64,000 bases of DNA from NCBI GenBank assembly GCA_028671895.1, contig CM053813.1:14756001-14820000 (forward strand), in the 5' to 3' direction. Positions 41,978 through 52,253 of the stretch are shown here, piece by piece. Within the stretch, counting starts at the first letter, position 1. The number at the start of each line of letters is the position of its first letter. The DNA comes from Oenanthe sinensis (lineage: Eukaryota; Streptophyta; Magnoliopsida; Apiales; Apiaceae). Below the pieces are notes generated by a model. That model worked only from the letters and a program-made list of their open reading frames with translations. It searched no databases and was not told where the DNA came from. A program made the translations under genes and the position numbers.

Positions 41978-42748
41978 TTACAATAATTCTTGTTCTACCT
42001 CGTTTGTCTCAGTTTCACTGACAGAAGTTGTCACAGTGGTCACAGTGTGAGTAACAGAAGTTGTAACAGTTGTCACAGTAATGCATTCTTGAAAGTTTTC
42101 ACCATCCTTGACCTCAGCCAAGTCTATGGCTTTGGATAACGCCACAGCCTCATTTTTCTCGAGCAATGGTTGGTTTCCCAAAATTTCTTCCTGGCCTTTG
42201 GCCAGCTCGGCGGTATGGTCTTCTGCAGGTTTCACTTCGGTGAGCTGCCTTTCCTGTGCTTCAGTCTCAGGCTCAGTCGGCTCAACAGCATTCTGTTTTT
42301 CCAACTCAAGAGCTTGCTGCTTCTCCACAGCCTTGGCCTCAGCCAACTCAAGAGCTTGCTGCTTCTCCACAGCCTCGGCCAACTCAAGAGCACGCTGCTG
42401 CTCCGCAGCCTCGGCCAACTCAAGAGCACGCTGCTGCTCTGCAGCCTCGGCCAACTCAAGAGCACGCTGCTTTGCAGCATTCTCTTCCTCAACTTTCGCT
42501 CGTGCTCTAAATTCATTCATCAAGGTCTGAATTCTTTCTTGCTCTAACAAAATATTACCATAGCGTTTTTGCAAAGTTTGCTCAAGCTCTTTCTGCTTCT
42601 GAACTTCTTCCCAGAGCGTATTAACTCTGTGAGATGCTGCAAGCTGCTCCTGATTACGCAAAGCTTGGAAGCACTTGAGTTCTGTTCCAGCATCGTCCAT
42701 CAGCTTGAATGTTGCCTCAACTTGTGACCAAAGGTTTGTAGCTCTATG
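41978..42748 (-). CDS. CDC5: CDC5 exon 4 with repeat-rich C-terminal tail
   Basis: The acceptor TTGTCAG|CAT opens HRATNLWSQVEATFKLMDDA, matching the family coiled-coil. Residues about 820-876 of the whole protein are repeats of QRALELAEAAEQ-type units (42299-42469), encoded by near-identical DNA units. The protein ends with ITVTTVTTSVTHTVTTVTTS and an acidic tail. Stop at 41978-41980. Confidence 0.93.
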   Translation of the reverse strand, partial: HRATNLWSQVEATFKLMDDAGTELKCFQALRNQEQLAASHRVNTLWEEVQKQKELEQTLQKRYGNILLEQERIQTLMNEFRARAKVEEENAAKQRALELAEAAEQQRALELAEAAEQQRALELAEAVEKQQALELAEAKAVEKQQALELEKQNAVEPTEPETEAQERQLTEVKPAEDHTAELAKGQEEILGNQPLLEKNEAVALSKAIDLAEVKDGENFQECITVTTVTTSVTHTVTTVTTSVSETETNEVEQELL

Positions 42749-45700
42749 CTGACAAGACAAAATAAAAATTGTAAAAACCCAAAATTTACATTTTGAACAA
42801 TGTGATGTTATATATATAACTGATACTAGCTTAATATCATATGCGATGCACGGATGAAATTTTTTAGTTTTTTTAATATTTTTTATATGATTTGAATTTA
42901 TTTTTAATTTGTATAATAATAAATGAGTATTTATAATATCAACTCAATCTTATCAATCACTATTTAAAAATTATTTTTTATAGTCATTGACTCTATATAT
43001 ATACATTAAAAATATTTTTAATTTAAATTAAGAAAGAAAATTAAAGTTTTTCATTTTTCATACTCCCTCCGTCCCAACCAATTCTTTACACTTTCCTTTT
43101 TGGGACGTCCCACCCAATTCTTTACATTACTAAAAATAGTAACTTTTAACAATAAATATATTATTACATCCACTACTTCACTCCACTTTTTCAACACTTT
43201 ACACTATTACACCCACTATTTCATTTATTTTAACAATAAAATCACTATTACACCCACTATCCTTGGTCTCCGTGCCCGGACCAAATGTAAACATTTGGCC
43301 GGGACGGAGGGAGTATAAATTAAGAGAGAAAATTAAGATTTTCACTTTTCACCTATAAATGATGCTAACTTATGTCCCTTGCGATGCACAGATAATTTTT
43401 TTTAATTTTTTGATATTTTTATTTTAATCTTTTTTATATAATTTGAATTTATTTTTATTGATATAATAATAATTTAAACTTTATTTCATATTACATGTAT
43501 ATATTTTTATATAATTTATTTATATATTTTTTTAATAGGATAATGTTTGTGCGTTTTGTATAGGTAGGAGATTAATGTGAGATATTTTATTAAAATAAAA
43601 ATATAATATTATCCGTGAGGAGTTGTATAAAAGGAGTATCGGAGATAGAGTTGTATGTATGATATATATCTTTTCTAAAATTAAATTTTATTAAAATTGG
43701 ATGGTTATGATTGTTTATATGGTTCACCTAAAATTGGACGGTTAGGATCTTTTCTATGGTTCACCAAAGTGTTTTAATAATATAGTATAGATTTGAAGCG
43801 GATATCCGAATAAAATAAAGGACATGATAACTGGCATGGTAAGCAGAAGTATTTTCTATTCCAGCACATTATTTGACTTCATATGCAGGCTACTTTAAGC
43901 TCATGGAAAACCATCAAGGGTTGCACAACAAATGACTTAAAGATCTACCTGTTCAAGTTAATAGATTGTTTTTCTCAGAGCCAAGGGCAGATCATCAATG
44001 TGCATATATAATTTATCAATATTAGTTTCTTTACAAGTTGGGGTTAATCACGCCAATTACTAAATTTAAAGATAGTTTTCATGATTCGGAGGGGGGGGAC
44101 ATGAGTTCATGCAAGGTAGAGAAATTAGTAGGCTTAGGAAGAAAAAGGGACTTTTTAACTCGCTGGAAATTTAAGATCGTGGCTACAAGGCAAAAGATTA
44201 TACTGTATGTACAAATGGGTTAAAACAAAAAAAGCTGAACATAACATTATGCCAGCACAAGAATTTTATTCCTAGGGGACATAAATTAGTAGGCTTAGGG
44301 ATTTTTAACTCAATGGAAATTTAACATCCTGGCTACAAGGCAAAAGATTCTACTGTATGTACAAAGGGGTTCAAACAAAAAAAAGCTGAAAACATTATGC
44401 CAGCACAAGAATTTTATCACATTTCTTAAATACTGCAGTAGATTGTGGAAGCGTAAAAAACATGATGGAATGGAAAGGGAGCGGAAATACTGAAGTCTTT
44501 CGGTATATTTGCAATACCTGATAACCGTTCGTTAGAAGCTTAATCTTTTGTTCAAGGCGCTGAGCCTTTTTAGTATCATCATCCATCCTGCTTCTCACGT
44601 TTTCGAATTCATCCTGCAATGCAGCAACCTTCTCCATGTTTCCGGCAACACTCGACAGACCATAAGCACCACGAGTAGGGAAATACATAATATCATTTAA
44701 GCAAGTGCTGTGTGCTTCAACAAACTCGTCAAGGGATTCACTTTCATGACCCATCGCCGTACAAAGAAATCTGGACTCTTCTTTGATTAAATGATCAGCC
44801 TGCAAAATTACGTGTGGTTATGTAGTTGTTGATAAGGTAACAAAATTTACAAGAAGTTCAAGTAAAGAGCATCTAAGGATAAAAGTAAATAAAAATATAT
44901 AACAAACATAGCACATCAAACAAATTGGCAACTGCAATGCACCAATAATCCATGATGTACTACGGATTGTCTGGCTAAATTTAAACTTACTTGTCACTTT
45001 TTCTATTCTACCATCTTTTTGGAAAATTAAATGAGAATTATGTAACTTAGAATGTATAAAAAATAATGTAATAATCAAAAAGCCAAGGGAAAATTCAGAA
45101 AGAATAGTACCTATTTCCTACTTTTTAAAATTCAACTTCTAAATCAGTGTTGTTAAAGGCGCACTTAATTGCGCTTCGGGTTTAGGCACAAGGGGCGCAA
45201 TTCAAAAATGAGTGATTTAATGTGCAACAAACAAAACTGTAATACATCACTTCTATTTTTTACACAAAGAAGCCAAATAAGCTAATTGTAACTTATAAAT
45301 CAAAAAGTGACTTGTAATTGATTTGCCAAACAGGCCGTAAGAGTCTGTTTGACAAAGCAACTTGAAAGTCCAAATTAACTTTACGTTTATAATTTGACTA
45401 GACAAAAAAGTATTACCCTCACTAAATGTAGTGTTTTTATTTGATTTTTATTTGTAACTTGTAAATAATTTATTATCGCTTGAACTATCCACACTGATAA
45501 TAAATTTTAAGAATAAGTTATAATATCACTACAAGTAGCAAGTAATTTTACTTTTATGTTGAGCCAGACAGCCCCTGTCACACACTGCCTTGCCTTGACT
45601 GCTTACAGAAACTAACACTGCTACTGCAGCAGCGGTACAGAGACAATAAATAAGGATAAAATGGTAAACCTGGTAGCTATTTCTCTGCACTCAATGAATA

Positions 45701-48700
45701 CATATAGATATAGATGTGCTCAAGAAATTCACAACCTCCTAATCAATAATTTTAATGTTGAAAACCAAATTCTTTACCAATCTTTTCAATTCTTCGCTCC
45801 CGCTGATCTCTGTTAATTTTTAACTGTATTTAAAAGTTAAAACTTTTTCCCAAGCCCGAAAAAAGTTAAACTTACGAAAGACACAGTCCACAGACAACAT
45901 CAAGGGCATAGGACTCTTCATGAATGAATATTCATAATGCCTATCTGAATGAATAAATATATTTAAAAAGAAACTGAGATCCAGAACAACGATCTCAGGT
46001 CTAGACAATTATATCTAAGCAGTTGGTACTATTTCAGTCACGTCAATTAACATTCTAGAAAAGAAAGTGAAATTGCTACAGTTTAAAAGCATGTATATCG
46101 GAAGCTACATGAGACCAACACAGGTGCAGTTGACATAGACCTGATGGTCTCAATTCATGATGTGAGTGAAGATCTAAGGTAAAACGAAAAACAATAATAT
46201 TCTGAGAAATAAAGATAAATTCAAATAAGGAATTGTCATTTTCTTCTGGAAAAAAAACTAATGGCTCATAATTCGCTACTTACGCTTCAGCTAATATTTA
46301 ACTAATTCTAAGATATTGAGAACTAATCGCAGCAGAGGAAGTTCAATACATATACCACTTCACAAGTTCAATGATGGTTAGAATATTTTTACTTTTTTCT
46401 ACTACTGATGGCGACTTGTCCGGCTTTGCTGACAAGTATCAAACTGTTATATACATAATCTCTTTTTATTAGAAACAAAAAAAAAAAAAAATTGAATGTT
46501 TTATTGAGTATAGTCAAGTTCCAGTGTTGCAGAATATTATAAATGCATGACTACCTGAGCATCAGTGTATGTAGTCCTCGGTCCTCACTAACCTTTAGTT
46601 GCAAAAACACTGGCATAATCACTAATATTAGCTAAAATGAACTAATATAATCTGTACATACATTATAATATCAAACATGACAACTAAGGAATTAGCACAT
46701 TGGGAATTAAATCTACACATAATATGTTACAAATTATTTCTTTTAAAAAAAACTGCAACTGCAATTCAGTATGCACATGATACATAGATTGGCTAGCAAG
46801 GTATTATATTATTAATCACCTTGTTCTACAAATAGATAACACTAACAACGAGAAGGAGCAGATGGAAACAAAGAGTTATAACTTATCTGGGGGGTCTATT
46901 ATTCAATAAAGCACATACCTCCTTTAACTCTTCCTCTTCAAATTGGTCTATCAAGGGGACAAGAGCAGAATTTCCCTTTGCAGTCCTCTTTGTAACTTTC
47001 TTTTTCTCCTTTTGAACTTTTTCATCAGTTGGATACTTGATGTTATCATGCTCCAGTAAGGACACAAGCTCCTTTCTTACCATCTCATCAGCTTGTTCAA
47101 TCAAAGTAGGGGGAACAAAGGAGCTTTTACCCTCATCAGCTCTGAGCAAAGAATTTTTTAAAAGCTCCAATGAAGCAGCGGGAGGTCTAGGGAGGTCCCT
47201 CTGCAGTACTTTCGACCTCTTCTGAAGTAAAGCTTGAAGCCTGGCTTCCTCCTCTGCTTTCTCTCTAGAAATTCTATCAGACATATCTTCTTCCATCTTT
47301 TCTTCCGGCTCTTCATTGTCTTCTGGAATCGGTTGAACCACAATCTGGTATTCATTTTTTGGTTGTGGAAGGCTGGTCAAACCAGAACGCAGATTCCGTC
47401 TCAAATCAGCTTGCCTCCGCAACTCAAGTTTAGCACTGTCATGCATGTCCATATCATCATTGATGTGCAGCTCATCCCTAATTGGAGTTCCTTTAGGGGT
47501 CATACCGAATGAAGGACCATCCCTTGAAGGCGTCATCCCGATTCTAGGAGTTAGACCTGCACCTCCAGGACTAGGAGTCACTGAGGGAGTCAACATAACA
47601 TTTGGTGTTTGAATTTCTATCTTCCTTGGAGTAACCCCAGAAAAATCAGAAGGATGCAGTTCTGGGTTCTCTCCTCCTAGTAACGGTGTCTGAGACAGTC
47701 TCAACCTGGCCTGGTTTTCTGCTTCCATCATTATTGCATCATGCTTACCAGCAGGAGTTCTTTGTGGGGTTCGTAATGAGGTTGCTCCCTGACGTGGTGT
47801 CTGAGCATAGTCTGCAAGAAGAGCACGTGTTGCGCCACTCCCTTCTGTGAGTTCTTCACTTGAAGCAGGAAGCCTAATTTTTGCAATATGCTCCAGTTCA
47901 TGGTCTGGAATTTGAGGTGTAGGGAGATTCATTTTTGGCCTCTTTCTGACTGCTTCTGGATCATTAAGCTTGTTTGCTTGCAGTATAGCTGAAGGCGCAT
48001 CCTGCCTCTGAGCAATTTTATTCCTTGCAGCGTCTTGCTTTCTCAATCGGGATTCCTTATCAGACCTCTTCTCACCTTCAAGTTCCTCAATTGTTGTTGG
48101 GAACTTTGGCTGTTCAACTGTTTGACTTTCATCCGTAACATCGTAAAAGCCTGGAGGAGGCTTCTTCTCGAAGGGGATTTCAGCATTATAGTCGATACCC
48201 TTTCTTTTCCTCTTTCTATGCCTATTATCAATTCCAGCTGCCTTTAATTCCCTCCTTTTTTGCAAAGATGCAAGCCGTCTGGCCTCTTCAAGCTGCTTTT
48301 CCCTAGCTTTTCTTTTTGCCTTTTTCCCCCTCGTATTGGCTAGCCGAGCTCGTGCTTCTGAAAGCATTTCTTTCTCATCTTCATCCATATCAACAGGATC
48401 AGGACGAGCAGGCTTTGATTCTGGGTTAGGATCAATCTCCCCAGGACGCAACTTTCGGGGATCGTCTCCTGGCTCATAGTTCTCATCTTTAGCACATGCT
48501 GCATCAAGCAGTTTCTCATAACGCTCAAGACACTGCGATGGAGTACGACCCACAATTGGAGCGATTGTCCTCCATTGAGTTGGCATTAGCTTTGCCAAGT
48601 GGAGTAGCTTCTCATCTTCTTCTCTGGTCCACTCGGTCTGTAGGAAATACCAACTCAAGATTCAAATTCCATGACTAAAATGCAGAAAATAAACGATACC

Positions 48701-49720
48701 AATAGGACTTGTAGATTGTTCACTAGACACGCAAAAACAGAAGTACAACATGAAAAGTCTACATTTGACCAAAGTAGCAGTCCCCCATAGGTATAATAAA
48801 AAAATAGGATGATATAATCACGACATATATAAAAGCAAAAGTGTCTGCAAGAAAAATAATCCAAGGATTGAGAAAAAAATATGATAACAAGAAGTAGTTC
48901 CTCCATAAAAAGTAATGACTAAATTATTTGCATATTATGAACGACTATTAAATCGGAAGTAAACAATAAAATCTGAGGATACTACACCCAACTCAATCAT
49001 GTTGTCAGTGGTTAAAAGCCTAATCTCGTTGTTAGTATTTTTGTACAGTTTCTTACACCTGCCTAGTTAAATAATTTTCAACAATTATCCTTTTCCTCCT
49101 GGCATTTATTCCTAATGTATTCTTTTTGTCTATTTTACTCGATAGCTTTTGCACCTATAGACTATAGTAGCACTGTCACATTTACACAAATGTCGCACAG
49201 ATACAATTTTATGGGATTAGAACCGCAGGCATTGAAAAGCTTCATAACTAACACGCACCTAATCTAAATAATAAATAACATTTAAAACCATATACTATAA
49301 TTTTACTCTTGCTGATATCCGCAAATCACACAAAACTATTCTGTTTTTATCAAAAAGACAAAATATTAACTAAAACCTTTAAAATTTACACCATTCGATT
49401 AGCAATCGCAAACAAAGACTAACAAACCTAAAACCATGATAAATATAAACACACCGTATACGACAATAACAATGACAAATCTATCATCAATTGAAATATA
49501 AACAAATTACATATACAAACACGAATACGAAGTGAAGATATACCTTTTTAATAGAAGGATCGAGCCATTCATACCAACGAGCCTTACATTGCTTAGCAGA
49601 TTTACGAACAAGCAGAGACGAGATACGAGCCCATTGATTCTTACCATATTTCATAACAGCCGCTTTCAAGATCTCATCTTCGGTGTTCTTCCACACCCCT
49701 CCCTTTATCATTATCCTCAT
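41978..49720 (-). CDS. CDC5: CDC5 homologue, Myb-type splicing factor (four coding exons, 982 aa)
   Basis: The exons are 49544-49720, 46919-48637, 44518-44799 and 41978-42748, all with GT-AG introns and all joining at codon boundaries. The protein begins MRIMIKGGVWKNTEDE with two N-terminal Myb repeats (about 7-56 and 60-105). The long charged, Pro/Thr-rich middle and the C-terminal coiled-coil part of plant CDC5/CEF1 follow. CDC5 is a core component of the NineTeen/Prp19-associated spliceosome complex, acts in the nucleus, and in plants also affects cell cycle, microRNA production and immunity (family knowledge). As I recall, the Arabidopsis protein has 844 residues; the extra length here is a C-terminal tail of Ala-Leu-Glu repeats and a Thr/Val-rich end. 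The reading frame is intact. This is the only clear functional host gene. Confidence 0.96.
42826..43791 (-). mobile_element. Helitron-like element in CDC5 intron 3
   Basis: Read on the minus strand it begins TCTATACTATATTATT after a host A and ends CTAG before a host T, with a partly decayed hairpin (CCGTGCATCGCAT) just inside. These are the expected non-autonomous Helitron ends. It contains a Stowaway MITE. A similar GCGATGCACAG end-like stretch near 43380 hints at a second, nested piece. Confidence 0.55.
43063..43313. mobile_element. Stowaway MITE (251 bp)
   Basis: Terminal inverted repeats CTCCCTCCGTCCC / GGGACGGAGGGAG are flanked by TA on both sides (43061-43062 and 43314-43315). This is the classical Stowaway (Tc1/mariner-related) form. 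It lies in CDC5 intron 3. Confidence 0.93.
44124..44420. repeat. Two-copy tandem duplication, about 161 bp, in CDC5 intron 3
   Basis: ATTAGTAGGCTTAGG at 44124 recurs at 44285, with GCTACAAGGCAAAAGATT and ATTATGCCAGCACAAGAATT repeated at the same spacing. It ends about 100 bp from the exon 3 donor site. Confidence 0.8.
44518..44799 (-). CDS. CDC5: CDC5 exon 3
   Basis: It has 94 codons from ADHLIKEESRFLCTAMGHES to KLLTNGYQ, matching the conserved FVEAHxTCxNDxMYFPTR block of plant CDC5. Sites are TTTTGCAG|GCT and CAG|GTATTG. Confidence 0.94.
44800..46918. other. CDC5: CDC5 intron 2 (2119 bp)
   Basis: It is bounded by GTATGT and TTTTGCAG on the minus strand. I see no gene inside. AAAGGCGCACTTAATTGCGC near 45155 resembles dispersed AGGCGC-type repeats but is too short to classify. 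Confidence 0.85.
46919..48637 (-). CDS. CDC5: CDC5 exon 2 (second Myb repeat and central region)
   Basis: The acceptor CTACAG|ACC opens TEWTREEDEKLLHLAKLMPT, the second Myb repeat. Next come the DPRKLRPGEIDPN and LARLANTRGKKAKRK-type charged region and basic runs fit for nuclear import (RHRKRKRKG). TP-rich repeats (LTPRIGMTPSRDG) are possible phosphorylation sites. It ends FEEEELKE at the donor GAG|GTATGT. Confidence 0.95.
48638..49543. other. CDC5: CDC5 intron 1 (906 bp)
   Basis: It is bounded by GTATAT and CCTACAG on the minus strand. It is AT-rich with no other feature seen. Confidence 0.9.
49544..49720 (-). CDS. CDC5: CDC5 exon 1 (first Myb repeat)
   Basis: It is 59 codons, MRIMIKGG ... 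WYEWLDPSIKK, ending at the donor AAG|GTATAT. The start is fixed by the conserved MRIMIKGGVW. It encodes the first Myb repeat with tryptophans spaced as in the family. Confidence 0.96.
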
Positions 49721-49860
49721 CTTGACACCCTCTCTCTCTCGGTCTCTCTCTCTCTCGCGGTCTCTCTCTAGGGTTTCTTAATTACAATTTCTAGGGTTTC
49801 AACTTGGATTCGCTTTGATAAATCTAATCTGTGTGTGTGTGTGTGTGTATGTGTGTCTGA
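49721..49860 (-). promoter_or_regulatory. CDC5: CDC5 5' leader/promoter with telo-boxes and CT repeats
   Basis: On the minus strand two AAACCCTA telo-boxes lie at 49769-49776 and 49792-49799, behind a GA/CT-rich stretch (49730-49768) just upstream of the ATG. Telo-boxes are common in promoters or leaders of plant growth and translation genes. A (TG)n microsatellite follows at 49831-49857. The transcription start is not determined. Confidence 0.65.
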
Positions 49861-49861
49861 A

Positions 49862-50999
49862 TGGATATGGATATGAATCTGGCGCAGTGAGCAGAGTACC
49901 AGCTGCCGTCAAGGTGAAAAGAAGCAGCAGAACCTGTTTATTTTTTTGTTTTTGTGTGTATATCTAACACCAAAACCCCTTTTAACCTATGAATTTCAAG
50001 TCTATGCTATTTAGCTATTCATTTTCTCTATTTCTATTTTTTATTCTTTTAAATCATATATTAGGTATTTAAATTAATATTAATATAGCTCATAACTTAC
50101 TATGCACGAATTGATTAATATTTTAATTGATATTTAATATGAAAATTTTTATATTAAATTTTTTTAGAGGTGAGAGCTTATGCTAATATATATAATTTTA
50201 TTTTAATTTTATGTAAATTTATTAAAGAATTGGGTGATAATAAATTAATTAGAATAGTTAATTTAACAATAATTAAAAATTATATATGATAAGTATAAAA
50301 TATATATATATATATATATATATATAGTATTTGGACCCGTATAATTTAGTTATAATAAATAGAATTATATTTAATATAAATATATGTATATAATTTGGGC
50401 TTCTTTTATAATAAATAAGATTTAAATATTGATGTATGTGTACATCTATACTATATTATATTGTTAAAACTGCACGGGCAAATGTTGGTCATTTTGTCTA
50501 TCACTCAATTTCAAATACACATGTTTGTCTCCTGCTCAATTTCAAACACACTCTTTTAATTAAAATATACAATTGTACTTACAATATACTAACATGTTTC
50601 GATTTCCTAATTGCTCAACCTCTTTAATTTATTTAAAATCATATCTTATTAATTAAATTTTATGAATATTTAAATAATATTATTATTTTATTTATATTAA
50701 TTAAATTTTATTACTATGTTATATCTATCTATACTATTATATCATATATATAATTAGAGTAAATGGATTAATGGGGTCGTCTAGTCGTCATCCTAAAAAC
50801 TAGCAAAGTTTTTTAAATATATATATATATACACATATAAAAGAATATTACAAATTAAAATAATAAAAATATAATAATATATTTAAACATAAGAAAGTAT
50901 TATGCATACCTTCCCATATATATATAGACAAATGCTCAAATGAGAAACTCAATGAGAACTTAGATCCAATATCAACCTCACATTATTTAAATCAAAACA
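49862..50999. other. AT-rich DNA upstream of CDC5
   Basis: No gene is seen. It holds an (AT)n run (about 50300-50326) and two Helitron-like 5' starts, TCTATACTATATTATATTG after A at 50445 and TCTATACTATTATATC near 50729, without recognised 3' ends. Confidence 0.5.
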
Positions 51000-52250
51000 T
51001 GTTAGGAATGAGTTGTAGAGAAACTAGACATGGGGTGAATGTATGGTTTCAAACTTTGATTTTCTTTTAAATTTGTTTAATATATGAACTGATTTTATCT
51101 TGTTTGTAGCTTTTATAACTTAACAGTGTTTACTTAAGAATTGCGGAAATAAAACAAACACTCAAAGTTTAACTTTCAAACTAATTGTGTATTAGAATGA
51201 AATGTTACAAATATGAGATTCTTGATTTGAATCTCAGCTTCTTTTTTCTTGAAAAAAAACAATGTATGAAAACTATTCAATGTACTGACTAGTGAAGTTG
51301 TGCTATTAGCTATATAGACAACATGTCTCATATGCACATGCTTTCACAGGTTGTTTTTCTATAACTAGAAATAGACAAAACTACTTTACATTGTACACAA
51401 TCTATTTCTAGCTAAGTTCTATGACTTGACAGTATGCTCCATTCAGCTTTCTTCATTCTGTCTTTGTCTTGTTTTCTTTTCAAGATTCATTGTAAACTTG
51501 TCTTTATCTTCACAAGTTTGACTGACCTGATCATGATAATACTTCAAATTATTTGTCTTATTCTTTTACAAATTTCCTTGAAATTAGTTGTTTGAAACAT
51601 TCGAATACTCAACTATTCTTTCCTCGAGAAGTCATGACACAGACTTCTCGATCAACTACTTCTGAGACTTCTCGATCAGCCTTTTGACTTGTTACTTCTC
51701 GAATGCCTAGAATTCTCGATTGAGTATAACTTTGATGACTTCCCGATTAGGCTGGACTTCTTGAATGGTCTACTAACACAGACTTCTCGATTGGCCTCTT
51801 CACTTAGACTTCTTGATTGCTTGCTTAGCTAACTTTTCGATTTGTTTTACTCGACTTCTCGAATGATTACTTTGTTGTACTTCTCGAATGGCTCTAATGT
51901 TTTGACTTCTCGATCAAACAGACTTCTCGATCGAATACCGAGCCATAGAGAGTTTTGAGACTTCTCTACCAGTTGCACATCTTTGACTTCTCTAGTAGTG
52001 TGACTTTTCGAATGATCATTTGCCTTCAAAATAATTCATTTTCTAAAATCCTTATTTGATGTGACCTTTATTCTCCTGATGCATGATCCATAGAATCTTG
52101 AATCTTCTACCAGTATAATTATTCTTGATATCACTCATTTATATTTGAAGTTACGGTAGAAATATGTTTATGACTACAAATACATAATTAAAGAAATTAA
52201 GTCAATGTCTAATACAAGAAGTACTAGAGTGTTACAATATATCAAGCCTA
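51000..52250 (-). repeat. El-5 3' LTR (inner boundary uncertain)
   Basis: On the + strand it begins TGTTAGGAATGAG, with GGGGTGAATGTA 35 bp inside, the same layout as the El-4 LTR read from that side. Eight exact ACTTCTCGA copies and many variants lie between 51640 and 52020. The other end should lie just before the third-ORF stop at 52254, but I could not fix it. Confidence 0.65.
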
Positions 52251-52253
52251 CCT

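Noticed and set aside
42108..42547. Open frames of 84-140 codons on the + strand opposite CDC5 exon 4
   Set aside because: They arise from the repetitive GC-rich repeat DNA of the conserved minus-strand exon.
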